A stretch of DNA of 64,000 nt from Stenocarpella maydis (lineage: Eukaryota; Ascomycota; Sordariomycetes; Diaporthales; Diaporthaceae): assembly GCA_002270565.1 (NCBI GenBank), contig NQMI01000162.1:32818-96817 (forward strand). Direction: 5' to 3'. The notes under the pieces were generated by a model. That model was not told where the DNA came from, did not search any database, and worked only from the letters and a program-made list of their open reading frames with translations. Shown one piece after another: positions 14,708-24,967 of the stretch; the stretch's first letter is position 1, and the number at the start of each line of letters is the position of its first letter. The position numbers were made by a program, and so were the translations under genes.

Positions 14708-16007
14708 TTGTTATGCCAGCAGCCCTCATGGCACATAACCTTCTCTTCCCTAGCTTTGTGTTTGTCCCCAGAACGAGACATGAAAGAAACGCGAGGGAGA
14801 GGGCCTCCTCACCCCTTCACTGGTGCGAGCCGACAGCGCGAAGGGTCTCCATAGGCAATTCCCCCCTGACACTCCCGAGAAGCGAGCGAGGCCTGCATCG
14901 TCCGTTGGATTTTTCGATTCTGAGCAGCAGGTGATCAAGCGGCGGCGGCGGATCCAGACAAATGTCGGATGACAAGAGCCGAGCGAACCTAGTACCATCC
15001 TGTGGCACGGCGGGCGGTGGGGTAGGCGGGAGCGAGCCTCACTCTGTGGGAGGCTCGGCCGGTCACAACTCATTTTTAAACCACAGCAAGATCCGGGCTG
15101 ATTCACAAGTGCGAAAGTATAACATATTTCTCGCCGTCGTTGCTGTCCTCGATGAGGGAGGGGCTACCACTGGGAAATGGCCGGTAAAAATCACCCCAGG
15201 CCGGACCCAAGCTCAAGTGCCATTCACCAGAGCGAGGAGCCCGCGGCAACGTTATTGTGGCAGCTATCACAAGCCAGCAGGTGCGGGAAGGGGCTTGGAG
15301 GGGCGCCAATGGTTGTCAGAACACCCGCGTCCCAGCCTACCGGAGTGGCGTCCCCCCCCCCCCCCCCCCCAAGTCTTGCCTCTCACCACCCCCGCGTTGC
15401 CTAGCCTGTCCTGCGTGCGGGCCAAGCAAGCACAGGCTGCCTCGCACAGCTGGGCAGGGCGGGGCAGGGCTTGTCATGCGGTAATAAACAGGAAAGAAGA
15501 CAAGAACAATTTGCGACAGCAGGCAGATAGGTCAGATAGTGTAGGTTTGGCAGGGGGCAGGGCAGGGCGAGGCGGGAACATCCATCTGACGTGATGGCCG
15601 CGGGTGAGGGGAATTTGTCGCGAATACATTGGCAAAGATGCGTCGAGCCGGCAAGAGGGGCCGGGACAACCGCACCACTTGAGGCAGAGAAGAGGTGGAA
15701 CATGGGCAGGAGAGGTTCCGAGGTTTGCCTGATGCGCTCGGCAGGCTGACTAGCAGAGCAGCTGGGTACAATCTATGTGCGGTGCGGGAAAGGCTTGGTA
15801 AGTGTGTGTAATCCAACAGGTCTCCGTGTACCTCAAACACATGATACAGACTTGTGAGCAAGCAGGGCAGAAACACAAACAAAAAAATAAAACACCGAAA
15901 AAGAGGGCCCGGCGCCGAGGAGCAAGGGCCAATGACGAACCCACCAGTGAGGAGAGGGCGGGTGATCCGGACCCCAAGATACCACTCGTGTAGGGCCGGG
16001 GCAAGGG

Positions 16008-16047
16008 CATGGGCAGGGGCATGGGCAAGGGCATGGGCATGGGCGTC
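16008..16047. repeat. Imperfect GGGCAT hexamer repeat
   Basis: Seven or so tandem copies of a GGGCAT/GGGCAA/GGGGCAT unit, in intergenic DNA. Confidence 0.75.
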
Positions 16048-18165
16048 CCGTGCATCGTGGTGATGATCGAGGCATCACAGCCTGGTATGCAGAGAGGCAG
16101 ATTACGCAGCCGCAGGCCACACAGACCGGACATGTCAGCCGACCCGACGAAAGAGTCACAATAGACCAATGGCCAAGGCCATGGGCGGCGTTTGCTCGGA
16201 TGTCAACGCCCGAGTCTTGTGGCTCAGACGGCAGCGAGACGGAGGGTGAGGAAGGGCGAGCCGTCTTTCAGCTGGGCCGGTCGCAGCGATGATGTGTTTG
16301 TTTCCCGAATTCTGCAGGCTGGGCCTCGATCCCGGGGTCTTGGTACTGATTGTCAGAGGAGGATTCCTGGCCTCGGATTTGTGCGAGAAAGGAGAGGCAT
16401 TTTCCTGCCTCGCCAGGCCTGTCCGATGTCCAATGGGCTAGCGCTTGGCTTCCCCAGAGTTCCAGTTGGCCCCAGTCGCAGCCAGCCAGTCCAGGCGCAC
16501 AGCCGTCGAGAGGCTTTATCGGGCAGGGATGCGAACGGAAAGGCGCCGGCCCCCGAGGCTTTGGGGCGGGCGGGCGGACGGACGAACTGCCTTGTCAAGC
16601 TGTCAGGCTGGATGGACTGGACTGAACTGGACAGGACGACATGCCGAGTCTTGACTGACTCCGACCTTGACTCTGGGCCTTTGGCTCGAGGCTTGTGTCC
16701 CGGAGCCTGTTACACACTAGGAGGGATCGCGAGTGGCCCTGCCCCTCCTCCAATCATGGCACTTCCCGTGCTCTCTTTATCCCGATTAGTATTCCCACCT
16801 CACCAGGCGGTCAAGAGACCGCCTTGTGGTCAGTGGCCCTGTGGGTTTTGGTCCGAAGGGGGCAGAGGGGGAAAAGAGAGGGGCCCGGGCTGTGGGATAT
16901 AGGAGGAGGGAGGGGGAGGTTCGAAAAGGGTAAGTAAGCAAAACAAGTGGGCTCCCCTTGTTGGTGTGGTTTTTGATGTTGCCGGCGCGGAATTTGAGGC
17001 TGATGATTTGATGGGGTCGCCGCAGCAAGGACTGCAAGGGCAACGAGGATTGGCAACACCGCCCTTTCTTCCAGAAGGGCCAGAGAAGGGTTTCCTGTTC
17101 TGTGATCTGCAAGCCTCAGGGGGGGGGGTGAGTGTGCGGAGTGGCAGTATGTAGCACGGCTGCATAGCAAGACCCAGCAGCCCAGCAGCCCCAGGGGAAG
17201 ACATGTCAGAAGGAGAAAATCGTGGGGACGCGATCAATGAGAATCGAGGACGAGGGGATTGAGAGGGGCCTCCTCGTTTCGCTAAGAGGTCTCGCCTATG
17301 CCTCCCCGGGGCGTCTGCCGGACGGGTCGCTGGGAGGTGTTTTTGAGGCTTTATTCCGGAGGCGGCGGTTGTGGTGGTGCTGGTGGTGCTGGTGGTGGTG
17401 ACCATGACAATATACAGTAGTAACGATAATACGTTGTTCACCTGTGCCGGTCGAGTCCGGCCTCAGCTGTGGTCGTGGTGGTGCTGCATCACGGTGCAGT
17501 GTGCTCGTATGTAGTTGCAGTGCGGACGCGAAGACGAAGGAAGGGAGGAAGGATGTGGTCTATTGTTAGTGTTGGCCATGTCCGTGTGCAGTGCCGCACT
17601 ATTGCTGATGTGCTTTGGTATGCTGTGCCTCTTCTTCTACACACCGACTGACTGGTGCGGGAAGACCGGGGCAGAGTAGACGAGAGATGCATATGCATGC
17701 ATGCATCCCCATGGCCTGACCTGGTCAGGCAGGTTCTGGTAGTGTGTTGCACAGTCCGTGGTGGACCGACAGACCGACAGACCGACACTGACTGAGAGAG
17801 AGACAGAAGGCATCTCCCATTCCTGACATCACGACTACCACTACTACTTGGTGTACTTACCTAGGTACTATGCAAATATCTCTCCGTCTACCCATACCCA
17901 TACACATACCCATCGCATACCCATCGCATAGTACTGCTAGTAAGCCCAAAACCCATGCTGCGTGCATGCAAGCCGCATCCTGTCCATCCCACCCACACGC
18001 CCACACCCACATCTGCACACCCACGCCCACACCCACCACCACGCACTCCCCTCCTTCCCGCTTCCTACCTATCTATTCTTACGTCTACCTTACATAGACG
18101 GGCTACCTACTTTACCTACCTGCCTTGCCCACGCCACTACCTGCTTCTCGACTCTTCTCCCGCCC

Positions 18166-18229
18166 CGCCGCCGCCGCCGCTGCTGCTGCTGCTGCTGCTG
18201 ATTATTATTATTATTATTATTATTATTAT
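18166..18229. repeat. Compound trinucleotide repeat GCC-GCT-ATT
   Basis: About 5 GCC units, 7 GCT units and then 9-10 ATT units directly abut. It lies about 640 bases upstream of the ATG at 18867 and may be within its 5' leader or promoter. Confidence 0.85.
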
Positions 18230-18667
18230 CTTCATCTGCCTCTGTTGCTGCTCACTGCTTGCTTTTCTGCCTGTTTTCCCTCATGGGCATTCCGACATCA
18301 ACAAGCCACCCCGTGCCTCGTTGGAAATAACTGGTTGATTATCTGCCTGGCTGTCTGGTTCGCTGGCTTGCTGCATCGACCGGGTCGTGACTAGTCCGAG
18401 GGAACAAGAGAACAAGAAAGAGAGAGAGAGAGTCCGAGTGCTTGTTCGACCCGAGCAGGGAGATACATGACGTCGAAATTGCCGCTCATTTCACGTCCCG
18501 TCTAATCAAATCAACCACGGTGACGAGCCAGACGACCAGCCCAGCGACCGCTGCAATTGCCGGCAACACCTCTCTTCATTATGCTCCATTCCAGCCTCGC
18601 CCAACTCCTCTGACATAGCTGCTTGGCTGGCGGGTGTTACCGCCCTCGCGCGCGCCCACGATCCACG

Positions 18668-18705
18668 CCGCCCTCGCCCTCGCCCTCGCCCTCGCCCTCG
18701 CCCTC
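18668..18705. repeat. (CGCCCT)n hexamer repeat
   Basis: About six tandem CGCCCT units about 160 bases before the ATG of the downstream gene, in a pyrimidine-rich leader. Confidence 0.85.
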
Positions 18706-18866
18706 CGACTCGTCTCCATACTCCACGTCGCCTGGGCTCTCCCGACTCTCCTCCAACCATCTCATCTGATCTGCCTCACCGTCGTCCGCCATCCGTGTCG
18801 CCTGTCTGTCCCGTCTGTGTGTCCGCCCGTCCGCCTACCTGTCTGTCTAGTCACACCGGCGGCCCC

Positions 18867-20348
18867 ATGGTGCAGTCAATAACAGCAAACATGGCGCCCC
18901 TTGCCGGAGTGCCAGGTTCTTATCACCACCACCACCACCACCCCTCCAACAAGATTACCAAGTCACGCTCCAAGATGGTCAAGCCCATGCTCAAGAAGGT
19001 CATTGTCTCGTCGCCCAAGAACTCGCTCGACCTGGACAGGGGGTGGGATGATCACACCAGCGTCTATGACCCCCCTGCCCGCACCAGCATGTCGCGCTCC
19101 GTCCGGGACCCCAGCCTCCCCGGCTCGACATGGGAGCCGTCCACCTTTGGAAGCGGCCCAGCAGCAGGCCCCACCTCGGCCTGCCCCTCGTCCGGCACGC
19201 CAGCGCCCGTCGCCGGCCTGGAGATCAGGAGGAAGCAGCACACCCGCACCACCTCGGGCACCAGCTCCATAGGCACAAACGGGAGCGACCACCGGCCCGG
19301 CAGGGGCTTCGTCCACCCTTTCCAGCAGCACCAGACCCCGCGCACAAACACCCCGCCCCTGACCTACGCCAACTCCTTCACCTCGTTCGAGCGTGACACG
19401 GGCAACCCCAGGGACTACTCGCCCACCATCATCACCGAGAACGATGACGACGACCTGGACGCCGCCGGCTCGACCCCGCTGTCCACCTCCATGTCCTCCC
19501 ACCTGCACCGGCCACAGCCGAGCAATAGTCACTCCACCACCAGCCTGAGGCGGCCCTCGCTCGCCAGCCAGCGCACCCCATCCCTGACTGACTTTAGCAA
19601 CAACGTCAACAACAACCCGCCCCTCCGCGTCAACACGACCCCCTTCTCCCGCTCCCACCCCTCGGCCTCTTCCCGGCTCATCCATGGATCCCTCAACACA
19701 TCGCATTCACACTCTGACCTGCAGATCAACGGCGCCAGCCCCACCGACTCACCACGCCCGTCCCTGACCCTGGGCAGCCCCACCACCTCCAATGCGCCCA
19801 TGTCGCCCCTGCGCACCAGCCTCGAGGGGGCCTTCCGCATCCGCTCCCGCAGCGAGGTCGACACGGGCGTCAGCCGCGAGGACATCCGGGAGGCCAGGCG
19901 CAAGTTCGAGGAGAACGAGAGGCTCAAGCAGGAGAAGTACGAGTCGGAGCAGCGCAAGAAGAGGGAGCGCAAGGACAGCAAGATGGAGAAGGCCGCCTCG
20001 CGCAGGGCCACGGGCGCCAGCGACAAGGCTAGCATCGGGAGGCCCTCCTTCTCGCGGAAGCGAACGCCGCCGCCGCTGAGCCCCTCGGTCAGCAGCCGCC
20101 ACGGCTACACCCGCGCGTCCGAGTCCCCCAGGCAGGCGACCATCAACGAGAAGGTCCAGAGGCCTGAGTCGGCGCCTCTTGGAAGTGACTACGAGGGGGC
20201 CGAGGACGGCACGACGGGGCCAGATATCAACGATGTCAGGTTTGGGACGCCAAAGCGTGCCCACACGGCCAAGAGGAGGACACAAAGCTACTGGACCTCC
20301 TTTATGCTCTGGCTTCGGACCAGGCTCCTGAAACTGGGGAGACGATAG
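18867..20348 (+). CDS. Conserved-type disordered basic protein, function unknown
   Basis: Single exon of 493 aa from the ATG at 18867 (context CCCCATGG). The frame is open further upstream to 18795, but that part translates a low-complexity leader; an ATG at 18891 is an equally good start. The protein is rich in Ser, Pro, Thr and Arg and looks mostly disordered. It has a natural six-histidine run near residue 20, a DDDD acidic patch near 200 and one strongly charged helical segment near 355-400, rich in Lys, Arg and Glu (starting EDIREARRKFEEN), which could form a coiled coil. The last 20 residues are basic and amphipathic (YWTSFMLWLRTRLLKLGRR) and could bind membrane. I recognise no named family. 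Frame length and codon bias support a real gene; function is unknown. Confidence 0.75.
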   Translation: MVQSITANMAPLAGVPGSYHHHHHHPSNKITKSRSKMVKPMLKKVIVSSPKNSLDLDRGWDDHTSVYDPPARTSMSRSVRDPSLPGSTWEPSTFGSGPAAGPTSACPSSGTPAPVAGLEIRRKQHTRTTSGTSSIGTNGSDHRPGRGFVHPFQQHQTPRTNTPPLTYANSFTSFERDTGNPRDYSPTIITENDDDDLDAAGSTPLSTSMSSHLHRPQPSNSHSTTSLRRPSLASQRTPSLTDFSNNVNNNPPLRVNTTPFSRSHPSASSRLIHGSLNTSHSHSDLQINGASPTDSPRPSLTLGSPTTSNAPMSPLRTSLEGAFRIRSRSEVDTGVSREDIREARRKFEENERLKQEKYESEQRKKRERKDSKMEKAASRRATGASDKASIGRPSFSRKRTPPPLSPSVSSRHGYTRASESPRQATINEKVQRPESAPLGSDYEGAEDGTTGPDINDVRFGTPKRAHTAKRRTQSYWTSFMLWLRTRLLKLGRR

Positions 20349-22002
20349 CCACGACAGGTCTGAGCAGCGACTGCCGGCCGTACGAGTTGAGGAGCGACCA
20401 AGACGTGGCGAGAACCATGTCCCCCACAACTGCCATCACCACCGTGCGACGGTTTCCAAAATCAACAAGTGCACCCACACCATCATGACAGGCGGCGCAG
20501 CCAAGCGCTCATCCGGTCACTACAACACACAACTCGAAACATGAAGTTACCCTACGTTACACGAGACGTAGCGTTCTCCTGCATTGCGACCATTCTGATA
20601 GCATCATCCGTCGCTCATCGTCTTGTAGACTTTGGACTCGGCTTACTCGCAAGGCGTTTGGCGACAAACCCGCACTGTTGTTTCATGCGAGTGAAGGGCA
20701 AAATTCGCGACCAATCATTTATCACACATTTGTTTTGCATGCATGCTTTCTGTAGCTGGCCCGGCCCTCACGGGTGGAAAGGCCTGAAGGGTAGGGGAGA
20801 CAAGGCAAAACCAGGTAGCCTGGGCAACAAGACACAAACCCCAGCTCGAGAGGCTTGAGGGGCGGCATGCCCTGCTGGGCTGCGCGGGGCGGGGAGGACA
20901 TCATCTGGAAAGCGGAGAGGGAAAGAGGCGTTTGTGGCTTGATCATTTTCCCCCCGTCAAGTGTGTACAAGGGAGCAATCAAGGTGGCCAGTCTTGTGCG
21001 CATCGAGCTCCTCTCATGTGAAGACGGTCGAGACAGGAGTAAAATTGGGGATCCGGGCCATTGGGGTCAAGGCGGTCTTTCCGGTCACTTTTCAGGTTGG
21101 ATTGTTTGTTTACCTCTCCTTTTGCAACAACAAAAACGGACGCGGTGTCATCATCACACCAGGACCCCTTGAGGCTCCTGGGCTTATAGATAAGAAGGAG
21201 GGGGGGGGTACAAGGCCCTTGCCGGGATGGCGGGTCAGTGAGGCAAAAATCGATTCCTTGCATGGTTATTCCAACATGGTGTTTGCGGTATAATAAATCG
21301 TGAAAATGATCAACTTTCCGGTACAAGTTGCAAGGGGTATGTATGTATCTATCTGTCAGCTGCGCGGGTTGGAATACCCGAGAGCATACAAGGTTTGTGC
21401 TGAGGGAAGAGAGGGGTTGTCAACGGTGGATAACCTCTAGGGTATGGATGGGGGTTCCCAATTCCAACCTGGAAGGGCCTCAGTCGAATGGATTAGAGAG
21501 TTGTTTGCAGGTGAAATCAGCTTGGTGTGTGATATCACATCGAGAGTACCCACCGTTGGTTGGTGAGCTGCAGGGGGCCGAGGCAAGGCTGACTCTAGTA
21601 TCTGTGGTGTATACCATGTACGGATACACAACAATGAGAAGGGTCCCAATTCTCGGGCGGCAGCATGACCCAAAAAACCCAAGTCCCTACCCCGTCCGGC
21701 TGGATATACTCGTGCGGTACACCGTCACCTGGCGCCGAGGCTGCTTGCTGCGGCTGCGGTAGCTTCGCTCGTCGACGAGTGAGACTCGCGCCTGATAAGG
21801 CCCCATATATTGATTGCTACTGCTGGCTGCGTGAGCTAGACGACAAGCACATGCAAAGCAAGCCCCGGGGCGGGCCAGACATCCGTCACCACACCACACT
21901 CTACTCTACCTACCCAATTGATCAACTGATCGGTTGATCGCGCGTGTCACCCCTCCCCACATTTGATTCCATTTGGGCTTCAATACACATCTCGGCGCAA
22001 AC
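20349..22002. other. Intergenic
   Basis: Probably the 3' UTR of the preceding gene and the promoter of the amidase gene. A 129-aa open frame at 20469-20858 has no recognisable feature and I do not call it. A palindromic AT-rich patch with repeated TGATC lies near 21918-21940, about 70 bases before the amidase start. Confidence 0.55.
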
Positions 22003-24203
22003 ATGACGCCCACCCAGCGCTTCGCCGACTACCCGCCGGCCCAGGAGGCATCCTACATCAGCTACAAGGTCGAGGAGGACAAGAACCCCGCCATGCGCGG
22101 GCTGCCCCTGGCCATCGGGGCAGCCATGTGAGTCCCCCCCCCTCCTTCTCTTCTTCTTTTCTTATTTGCCATCATACGCATTCGTGTTCGTGTGTTTCCG
22201 TGTGTACGTGTTTGTGCTAGGTTTGGATTGGTCACGCAAGCAACCGTGAGCCGAGCCCGCGCGTCAGGTCAAACGCTTGCAACAACAACATCAAGGAACA
22301 CACATCATCATGGAGATGCAGACTGGCTGACAACCCGGGGGGCAGTGTGACGAGGAGCACCGCCATCCAGAGGCTCCTGTACGCCAATGCGGGCTTCAGC
22401 AGGCTGACGGGCCTCGAGGGCCTGAGCACGCACCGGTGGAGGTTTGATGTATGATTGAGCCACAAGCCCAGCCACCTACCGACCTGCCCCCCCCCAGCCG
22501 CCGGGCAGCAGCTGTAGGCCGTGGCGGGGGGCTTGCATGTCAAGCCAGGCCGCGGACCAAGAGAGGATGTGCTCGCTGACCAGCAAAAAACCGCCCAGCC
22601 CACCGTCGTGCCGCTGGCCGACGACCCAAGCAAGCCCGCCCCGCCACCCACGTTCGAGGAGGAGCTCCTCCGGCCCCAGGAGCCGGGCAGGCCCGGGACG
22701 TGGGCGTCGTTCGCCGACTACCACGCGCTGTACAAGACGGGCGAGGTCACGCCGCTGCAGGTGGTCGAGGCTCTCCTGCCCATCATCGACCGCACGGCGC
22801 CCAACCGCACCGAGTACTCGACGGCGTGGCTGGACATCCACACGGACGAGGTCCTGGCGGCGGCGCGCGCGTCGGCGGAGCGCTGGGCGGCGGGGAGGCC
22901 CCTGGGCGTGCTGGACGGGGTCCCCTTCGGCGTCAAGGCCGACTGCGAGGTCAAGGGTTACGTCAACACGTTGGGCATGGCGGTGCGGCGCGACTACGCC
23001 TACTTCAACACCCCCGCGGCCGAGTCCATGTGGCCGGTGCGCAAGCTCGAGGAGCGCGGCGCAATCATGGTCGGCAAGATGAACCAGCACGAGATCGGCA
23101 TGGACACGACGGGCTGCAACCCCGCCACCGGCACCCCGACCAACTGGTACAACAAGGCCTACTACCCGGGCGGGTCCTCGTCGGGCGCCGGGTCCTCGCT
23201 GGGCGCCGGCGTCGTGCCCCTGTGCGTCGGCACCGACGCGGGCGGGTCCATCCGCATCCCGCCCGCCATCGCCGGCCAGTACTCGCTCAAGCCGTCGCAC
23301 AGCCGCACCACCGTCATGAACAGCTCCATGTGCGTCGTGGGGCCCATGGCCTCCAACGTCGCCGACCTCACCATCGCCTACCGCGTCATGGCCCAGCCGG
23401 ACCCGTCCGACCCGGTCCAGGGCCTCTTCGCGCCGTCGCGGCCGCCCGCCCCGGCCGACAAGAAGCTCCTCGGCCTCTGCCACCCGTGGATCGCCCGCGC
23501 GTCCCCCGCCGTCCGCGAGCACTTTGACCGCGCCGTGCGCTACCTCACCAGGGAGCTGGGCTACGAGGCCGTCGACATCGACCTGCCCCTCCTCCGCGAG
23601 GGCCAGGTCGCCCACGGCGCCACCTGCCTCGCCGAGGCGGCCGACCACGCGCGCGACCGCGTGCCGCCGGGGAGCCCCGCCGGCCAGCACTGGCTCGACC
23701 TCCTCGGCCCCGCGAACCAGGTCATGACCGCCGTGGGGTCGCAGGCCACGGCCAACGACTACATGAAGTTCGCCCAGGTGCGCGCCACCATCATGGCGCA
23801 CCTGGCCTTCCTCTTTGAGCGCCACGGCCCGGGGCTCCTCATCGCCAGCCCCATGATGCCCGACGTCGGCTACGCCGCCGAGCCCGGCGACGCGGCCTAC
23901 GGCTTCACCGACGGGAACCGCGCACTGCGGAGCATGACCTACGCGTGGGTCGCAAACACGAGCGGGTGCCCCGCCGCGACGGTGCCCGTGGGCTACGCCG
24001 AGGCCGACAGGGGCGCCGGGAGGCTGCCGGTCGGGATGCTCGCCATGGCCATGTGGGGCGAGGAGGAGAGGCTGCTCGCCTGGGCGGCAGACGGGGAGAG
24101 GTACCTCCGGGACGAGTACCCCGGGGGCAGGCTCCGTCCCGAGGGTTGGCTCGATGTCATTGGGCTTGCGCGGGATGGCAAGGCTGACGGTGCTGCGATC
24201 TGA
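22003..24203 (+). CDS. Amidase signature family hydrolase
   Basis: Three exons, 22003-22127, 22346-22448 and 22518-24203, give 637 aa. Intron 1 (GTGAGT..GGCAG) is clear. The intron 2 acceptor is chosen because the exon 3 frame is closed by a TAG ending at 22517; an acceptor at 22583 is also possible. The amidase core shows the catalytic Ser-cis-Ser-Lys triad: Lys near 216 in FGVKAD, the cis-Ser near 296 in GGSSSG and the nucleophile Ser near 320 in DAGGSIRIP. The spacing of 24 residues between the two serines fits the family. Such enzymes hydrolyse amide bonds (fatty acid amides, acetamide-like compounds or Gln in GatA). The N-terminal extension of about 150 residues and the lack of GatB/GatC neighbours argue against a tRNA amidotransferase subunit, a name often misapplied to this family. 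The substrate cannot be told. Third-position GC is very high, so long antisense frames overlie it. Confidence 0.88.
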
Positions 24204-24967
24204 GTTGAGGTTAGTGGTGGGGGAGGGGGGAGGTGACGTTGGGCATCTCCTCCCTTGGAGGAGGGGTTGAATGGTTGCTGTCTGCCTTGGTGTTTGTGTC
24301 TCCACTTTTGAGCTGTATAATTCAGTCGCTTCTGGGCATTCGGCATCGGAGTGAGACCTGGAGTTGGCGGTTCCAAATCAACAGGGACTGAGTTGCGCCC
24401 TACTGCATTGTGTTGAGGCTTGGTTTGATTCATGATCAGATGGGTACTATACTCATACCGCGGTACATGTTCTGAACATGGTCGGAAAGCCCGCAACAGA
24501 TGCCAGAGAATCGTGCGAGAGCATCGTACGAGACAATCAATTAGTCCCCCTTGCCCAACCCAAGATAATACTCCACTATGCTCCTGATGATATGCTTCAG
24601 ATTATATACAAGAACCCGGCTCAACCAAAAAAACAGAGAGCTCCATGGTGGTGGTATCTGCCCCAAGATGTATAAAAAAACACAAGACATGCATGCTGCT
24701 GCTGATTGTAGGTGGCGTCGTAAAAGAAAAAAGCCCGACGATATAGACGATATAGATCCTGGGAAAAATCACAAGGAGAAAGGCAACCCCCGCTTCTGCT
24801 CTCGTATCTGCTTGGCTTTTGTGTGGTGTCGGAAATTCATCCGTCACCATCATACCGGATGCGTCGCTAAATAATGATTTCTCCCCTCTCTGCACCGTAC
24901 CGGCCGTCATTTCTTTCTTTCTTTCTTTCTTTTTTTTTAAAAAAAAAAAAAACTTCGAGACTCCATC
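24204..24967. other. Intergenic between convergent genes
   Basis: Shared 3' flanks of the amidase (+) and the PPxY membrane protein (-). No gene seen. It contains the TTTC/poly-T/poly-A tract at 24910-24952. Confidence 0.65.
24910..24952. repeat. (TTTC)n followed by poly-T and poly-A
   Basis: Four to five TTTC units run into about 9 T and then about 14 A, just past the stop codon of the minus-strand gene. Confidence 0.85.

Larger units (their letters stand above)
2645..18866. other. Gene-poor region of about 16 kb
   Basis: I read both strands and found no reading frame with recognisable domains, a signal peptide or consistent splice sites. The longest open frames (for example 229 aa at 11179-11868, plus strand) look like chance frames in GC-rich DNA. 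The region is not strongly AT-rich, so it is not a classic heavily RIP-mutated block. It contains microsatellites (listed separately), G or C homopolymers near 2983, 8755, 13260 and 15355, and TACCTAGGTA palindromes at 5101-5110 and 17858-17867. No terminal repeats or transposase frames were recognised. The last few hundred bases before 18867 are pyrimidine-rich and probably belong to the promoter and 5' leader of the next gene. Small intron-rich genes or noncoding RNAs cannot be excluded. Confidence 0.55.

Noticed and set aside
20469..20858. 129-aa frame downstream of the 493-aa protein gene
   Set aside because: A short hydrophobic patch only; no conserved look and the frame lies where a 3' UTR is expected.
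22476..24305. 609-codon open frame antisense to the amidase
   Set aside because: It mirrors the strong third-position GC of the amidase gene, is compositionally odd and shows no motif; the sense strand has the full catalytic triad.
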